A stretch of DNA of 64,000 nucleotides, taken from the NCBI RefSeq assembly GCF_009730915.1, contig NW_024088311.1, forward strand, positions 1 to 64,000, given 5' to 3'. This document shows, piece after piece, positions 59,323-64,000 of this stretch. Source of the stretch: Dioscorea cayenensis subsp. rotundata. Its lineage: Eukaryota > Streptophyta > Magnoliopsida > Dioscoreales > Dioscoreaceae. Each line of letters starts with the position of its first letter. Position 1 is the first letter of the stretch. Under the pieces are notes generated by a model. That model saw nothing but the letters and a program-made list of their open reading frames with translations, made no database searches and was not told the origin of the DNA. Made by a program: the position numbers and the translations under genes.

Positions 59323-59372
59323 GTTGAGCTGCAGCTCTTCTTATTGCGGCATATGGAAGAGGCATTATATAA
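59323..59372 (+). pseudogene. MOC1: MOC1-like exon 6 with premature TGA
   Basis: After the acceptor TTCCACAG the split Gly codon is completed and the next codon is TGA (59325-59327), where the family has Arg. A CGA to TGA transition explains it. Beyond the stop the frame is clean to TAA at 59370-59372 and keeps the C-terminal hydrophobic block. Confidence 0.72.
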
Positions 59373-60146
59373 CAATTGGACCAAATTGATTCTAATGGTT
59401 CCCATTTATCTTCTGACCTGTTCAATTCATTGATCATAGAAAAGAAGGCAGTTTAAAACTTCTGAGAAAGCATTTACTAGCTTGGAAGGAGTTTTTCTCG
59501 TTTTTCATGTCAACCAATTCATTTTATTTGCTTGTTCTGCCACTTGGCTGGAAACCAAAAAGGAAAGCCTGAAGATTCTGAAGATTAGATTTACAACAAG
59601 CTTCTTTTAAATTTCATTTGAAGATACGTTATCCCTGTAATTGCAGCCTCCCTTGTGTTGTTTTACCTCTAAATTTATTGTTGAAAGCCAATTTGTTGTG
59701 GAAAATGAATGAATTCCTCAATTTATGAGAAATGGCTGCTTTGGTGTGCGTATCATGATCTTTCCTATAAGCTTAGTTTCATTTGGGTGTTTCCATGTTT
59801 GTGAGGATTCCTTCACAATGGCAAATGAAAGCAAAGGAGATGAAGTGCCTTAGTGGTATGCATCAGTCAACTCTGCTTATAGTTGCTAATGCTGCTGTAA
59901 CCATTAAGAATGTATTTTTAATAATAAATTAGCCAATATATTTTAGTAATTTGAGATGAAATTGCCCTGTTGTTTCACTCTACAGTCCCTAAGGAGGCAG
60001 GCAAAGCAGTTTGTCTCAAGGTTAGCCTGTCTGGTAGAAGTCTGTGTGCTGATTATTTTGAATGTCAAGGAGTACTGAAGCTTTGTTTAAAACAGAGAAC
60101 CAGAACTCAGAGCTTCTAGTTCAGGCTCTGGGAAAACGCAATGGCC
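59373..60146. other. Downstream region of the MOC1-like locus, no gene seen
   Basis: Probably 3' UTR and flank. No family is recognised. Confidence 0.4.
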
Positions 60147-60535
60147 ATGGGAGCAGATCTTTCTTCTACCTTGTACTGATTGTCAAGTTGTTAGCACCTT
60201 GTGTTCCTGTGATATCTTGGGCCTATTTACTATGATGTAGAGAACATATTGGGCAAGGCCAACACATGTCCTAGTGGTCAAACGGAAGATAGAGCTCTGT
60301 GTTCGCTGCTTCTGCAAGGTGTGCAGCTTCTTTTTTTTTAACCTACTCTTCTTTCTTCTAAAGCTTGATAATAAGCTTGAGATGCACAAGTTTGATCTCA
60401 ATGTCCATAACCTCGCTCAGGCTCAGAAAACTAGACCACAGACTCACTAGTCTGGAGTCATATTAGATGTGATTGGCAAAGGTGAAGATGAGTTGAAAAT
60501 AGTGGGATGCTCCTTAGTCATCATTTTTGCTGAGA
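60147..60535 (+). pseudogene. NLR coiled-coil domain relic
   Basis: Scattered frames give YYDVENILGKANT, VLVVKRKIEL, KLEMHKFDLNVHN and VIGKGEDELK. They align in order with residues 75-190 of the first NLR (YDADDILDKANT, VLLIQRK, EEMHKFNFKVADN, VIGRDEDKEK). Stops and frame changes are frequent, and nothing after the start of NB-ARC remains. Confidence 0.75.
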
Positions 60536-61910
60536 AAATGACGTTGTTTATTTATATTGTTGATATTGTGGCTTAGCATCAATACCCTCTCCCTCGCTAT
60601 TCTTCTAGCAATTTCTTTTCCTTATTGTGTAACATCTGAGCATCCTTTCCTGAGGCCTGCTTAGTTTGGAGACTGAGCTTGGGCTTGTTTGTATCCTGAC
60701 AATCGTAGTGATGCTGAAACTCATTATGCAGAGTGCAAATTCAATTATAAGTTATTGGTTAACACGCCCTAAACCCAGGTTTGACAAACTGTCTTTATTG
60801 ATCTTAATTATTGTTTGATTTATGTTAATTACATGTTTGTACGGAGTCAAAGATACGTAAATGAAAGAGATATGTAAATGAAAGGACAAGGATACCTTTT
60901 TTCAAGTGTAAAGTCAGCTTTGCTAGTTCCATGACCGGAAATGATTCCAGATGTTATTTTGCAATATTGACTTAATATAAATGAGGTGAATGAAAGTGCC
61001 ATATAGATCACAATAGGTGAATGGTAGATGTTTTTGATTACCTTAGTATTACCCATATTCAGTTTCAACATTGCTATTATTTGAAGCACTTGATGATGTT
61101 AAGTTGTTGAGACAGACATTTTAATGCATTGCTATGAAAAAATTGTACTCTATTTCCAATACCCTTCTTGCTTGGTGAAAGGTTGATTATTAGTGGAGTA
61201 ATTATCATATTTTTATCTTCTGTCTTCTAGCTTGAGTTAAAGTTTTAGATATTTCTTTTCATCTTTAACACTTAAATTGGCAATTTTACTAATATCAAGA
61301 ATGAGATGCAAAGTTTTTAATTGCTTACCTTTTTTTTTGGAAGAGTTTTATTGTGGTTGTCTTATTTCTTGTTGTTACACTCGTGTAACCATCTCATGGA
61401 CATTTTAGGCCTTTTGATTCTTCTACCATAAAATATTGGATAGTGATTTATTTGTTTCATGCCATGCTAAAAATTATAAATGGATTGATTGTTAATGTTT
61501 GTGATCCATTGTTTGTTTTCCCCCGTTTGGTGCCACCTCACTACCTTGGTTGGGCTTGGCTTGATACTCATTTGAATTTTCTCGAGTTATTGATAAGAAA
61601 CAGAGCTATTGTCATTGTACCCTTTTCAAAATAACAAGATGTTTTTTCAAATGTGATAACAATACTCATTTTTTTGACAAAAACATATATATCATATGCA
61701 TAAGCCCAAATTCCTGCCTAATTGCAAATTATTTAGGTGTTGAGTGTTGATAAGAGCTACTGTGTTAGCATTTAGAGAAGTAGAGAGTCATCAATTTTTT
61801 CCTTAGACTCACTTGATTGCGATCATGTATGCGAGCTGTTGTCTTTGGAATAGTTATCTATTCCTTGCCTTAGTGATAGATGGAGGACTGTTTCTCATTC
61901 TAACGAAATT
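60536..61910. other. Stretch without a recognisable gene
   Basis: AT-rich, with short chance frames only (for example 61443-61634). Confidence 0.4.
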
Positions 61911-61975
61911 TTTGGCAGGATGATAGCAAGGAAGCTACATTTTGTTACTCCCACTGTTGAGTTTTCATGGTATAT
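61911..61975 (+). pseudogene. Relic of MOC1 exon 5
   Basis: ATTTTTGGCAGGATGATAGC and the following CATGGTATATT align with the acceptor, start and donor of exon 5 at 59139-59230. About 20 bases have been lost internally and a stop gained. This shows that part of the MOC1 locus was duplicated downstream. Confidence 0.6.
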
Positions 61976-62109
61976 TTAGTTCTTGTCCGCCCAATTACCA
62001 TTTCAGTGTTACATTGTATACTTTTACTAGTAGCTGCATCTGATACTACAAATTGAGCTAAGCTTTTCCTTACTGTGCACACTGAAGTGGTCTTCAAAAA
62101 CATTTTTTA

Positions 62110-62766
62110 AAAGTGTCTGGCCTATTTAGTACTTTCTGTCTCTATAAAAAAGTCTTCATATAGAAGCCCCTTATAGTCCCACCTCCAGTACTTTCTGTCT
62201 CTATCAGAAGTTTGGAGAAAAGGTAGGAGATGTTGTATAGGAGGTAGATCCTCATATCGAGAGATGGTAAGCATTGGATGTAGTTGGCTACTAACATGAG
62301 GGATCATTCCAACGTGTGAAAAGAGCCGGCAATTTGTCCTTCTGGATCATGCTTGAGCTCCATCTATCTAGCCAAAGTGAAGTGCTCCTGCCATCACTGA
62401 CAGTTGATCCTATGCTGGTGAGGAAAACCTGCCTGCAGTTGAGAATTGATTTCATCAAGGACTTTCTAAGAGGAGTAGAGTAAAAGAGTGCGATGATTCC
62501 TACAGAGTGAGCATAGTTGAAGTTTATGACACTAGATCAGCAAGCTATATCTGAATTTGAGAGTTTCCACCACCATTTTCCAAGGAGAGCATGATTAAAA
62601 TCTCTCGTATTGAAAACTCCCCAACCTCCCTATTTTTTGGATTTGTAGATTTGTACTCACATGACCAAGTGACATTTAAGTTTATAGAAATTTCTCTTCC
62701 ACTCCACAAAAAGTCACAATGAATAGAGTCAATTTTCCGTCTTACCCAATTGGGAAGCTCAAAAAC
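62110..62766 (-). mobile_element. LINE fragment, RT C-terminal region, minus strand
   Basis: The minus-strand frame at 62545-62772 reads VFELPNWVRRKIDSIHCDFL and WSGREI, matching VFRLPCWVTKKINSICRDFL of the large LINE. Further decayed LINE sequence seems to extend left to about 62110. The CACTA-like element begins at its right edge. Confidence 0.72.
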
Positions 62767-64000
62767 CACCACAAGAAAATATACAATTAGGGGCGGTTTT
62801 AGATATATTTGGCGGCGGTTATAACTGCTGCCTAATGTGTTTGGTGGCGGTTACATAAATGACTGATAACAGTGTAGGCAAAGCATTTGTCGACGACTTT
62901 ACTTAACTGCTGGAACAACCGCCGCTATCCATATATACAGATAGCGGCGGTTGAAAACCGCCACGTAACCGCCCCAACTGCATGTGTTGCATGACATCTT
63001 CGCATATGACGACGATGATAAAACCGCCACGGCGGTTGTCGCGAAATATATATAAAGAGCACATGTGCTATTTTCGAGGCGGTTTGAACCGCCGTGAATG
63101 AAAAATAATTTTGTGAATTATTTTATTATTTAATTTATAATTAATTTTTATATTAATTTATCATTTGAAATAATTATAAGAGTCTGCATTTCACGGGGGG
63201 CTGAACATTCACAACCAGTCCTTGCGGTAAATGCCATTAAAATCAATTTATGTATCAATGTCAAGCTTCATAGTTTTTTGCAAGCTTGCAATCATAATTA
63301 TTACAATTAGCACAAGAAGAAGAATATAGTGGTTCTTCATCTAAACCACTCAAAGCACAATAGAATTGTACCAATTGAAACACCATGAAGGGAATTTAAT
63401 GATTTTACTAATCAAATTTTACATGGACTACTACAGACCATCTCAAAACTACACCAAATTCAAATATAACATTGTAGTAGTCATCTAGAATAATCTTTTT
63501 GGAAAGCATCATCAGCCACATTGGTTGAAATGAAAACCACCACATCTAGATCTTTCTCTTCAAGTGTTGTATCAAGGTTACAATCATAAACATAACAAGT
63601 ACCAAAACTCCAGGCCTCCTGCAAACCATGAATCCATGAAATCCCACTAAAGATAAATGATCAATCATTCATTCATATATATCTAAAAGAGTGAGAGAAC
63701 ATACAGAGTCTCCTTCATGAACATCTCTGGCCTTTCCTTAATAACATTCGCCTTAATCCACCCCAACAAATCCAAGATTATCAACTGTTAATCCATTCCA
63801 ATTATCACAAAATCCATAGAAAAAAATTCATCAATGGTGAATCATTTACTGATAAAACATTACCTTATCTTCTCCGGATTTGGGGATCACATCAACCTCG
63901 TGGATCTTGATGGATTCGCAGAGAAGCTCAAGCCCTCTGAATCAAAGAAAATCAATAAAATTATTGTTGAGATTGGGAGATGAAAATTGAGATAGAGAGA
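62767..64000. mobile_element. Left part of a CACTA-like element (runs off the window)
   Basis: It starts CACCACAAGAAAATATAC, one base from the CACTACAAGAAAA consensus. About 300 bp rich in GGCGGTT and AACCGCC words in both orientations follow, a subterminal-repeat pattern. The right end lies beyond the window, so the TIR pair and target duplication cannot be seen. It carries the URM1 fragment below. Confidence 0.65.
63481..63936 (-). pseudogene. URM1: Captured URM1-like gene fragment
   Basis: URM1 is the ubiquitin-like sulfur carrier for tRNA thiolation. Three minus-strand exons are visible. Exon A (63936-63864) reads GLELLCESIKIHEVDVIPKS and GEDK. Exon B (about 63775-63705) reads DLLGWIKANVIKERPEMFMK. 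Exon C (63618-63481) reads RPGVLVLV, then in a shifted frame YDCNLDTTLEEKDLDVVVFI. Exons A and C have AG acceptors and exon A a GTAATG donor. Several residues before LDTTLEEK are deleted, and the C-terminal GlyGly is replaced by an unrelated tail, so it could not act as a thiocarrier. Confidence 0.82.

Larger units (their letters stand above)
35787..59372 (+). pseudogene. MOC1: MOC1-like chloroplast Holliday-junction resolvase gene, disabled
   Basis: MOC1 is a RuvC-fold resolvase that cleaves four-way junctions in chloroplast nucleoids. I place six exons: 35787-36071, 44757-44862, 47330-47382, 55962-56093, 59149-59221 and 59323-59372. Exons 1-5 join in phase. They encode a transit-peptide-like start, WVLGVDPDVSG (first catalytic Asp), the YIEQ block (catalytic Glu), the WSGG and GVLVASGFSVV block, and LKRKKDHG. 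Two lesions stand out: no AG before exon 4 (the bases are AT), and a TGA as the second codon of exon 6. Past that stop the frame would read AAALLIAAYGRG, with Ala where the family has an acidic residue as I recall. All four large introns carry transposons. The family call is firm; lesions could be assembly errors. Confidence 0.85.

Noticed and set aside
1..64000. CRISPR arrays, bacterial operons, rRNA genes or organelle DNA
   Set aside because: Nothing in the window has such structure; the regular arrays seen are transposon subterminal repeats and microsatellites.

Overview
This window looks like nuclear DNA from a flowering plant. The genes are plant families (a coiled-coil NLR, a chloroplast Holliday-junction resolvase, an SR splicing factor, SnRK2, APT and URM1 pieces), introns are AT-rich with GT..AG ends, and most of the sequence is plant transposon DNA. 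Only CC-type NLR sequence is seen. The LINE and CACTA style would suit a monocot such as a yam, but that is a guess. No intact protein-coding gene is obvious. Every recognisable host gene is broken, a relic, or captured inside a transposon.

Layout. 0.1-3.6 kb: a CC-NB-ARC-LRR gene with four frame breaks. 6.7-9.4 kb: a second, truncated NLR 3' end with its duplicated downstream flank, cut on its left by a LINE 3' fragment and on its right by a copia element. 9.4-21.0 kb: a nested stack. A copia element missing its 3' part holds an 8.6 kb insert; that insert contains a cDNA-like SR45a copy, and the copy is itself split by a complete copia element with 240-bp LTRs and AACCT target duplications. 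21-35 kb: AT-rich DNA with two tRNA-derived SINEs, a Pack-MULE carrying a DUF506 gene fragment, several LINE fragments, a tiny internally deleted copia element and a MULE-type MITE.

35.8-59.4 kb: a MOC1-like gene (chloroplast RuvC-type resolvase), reconstructed from five coding exons plus a sixth. Its four large introns are filled by a full-size LINE (itself split by a solo LTR), a CACTA-like element, an 8.2 kb Pack-CACTA and a second solo LTR. Exon 4 lacks an AG acceptor and the last exon opens with an in-frame TGA, so the locus is probably a pseudogene. 60-62 kb: relics of an NLR CC domain and of MOC1 exon 5. 62.8 kb to the end: the left part of another CACTA-like element carrying a URM1 fragment on the minus strand.

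The most notable content is the set of gene-capturing DNA transposons. The Pack-CACTA (47465-55665; TIR CACTACAAGAAAAAT, 3-bp target duplication ATA) holds minus-strand exons from at least three unrelated genes: an SnRK2 kinase, adenine phosphoribosyltransferase and an HDHD3-like HAD hydrolase. The Pack-MULE (23393-24499) holds a DUF506 fragment and the right-end element holds URM1. All calls were made by eye from the sequence; no database search was run.
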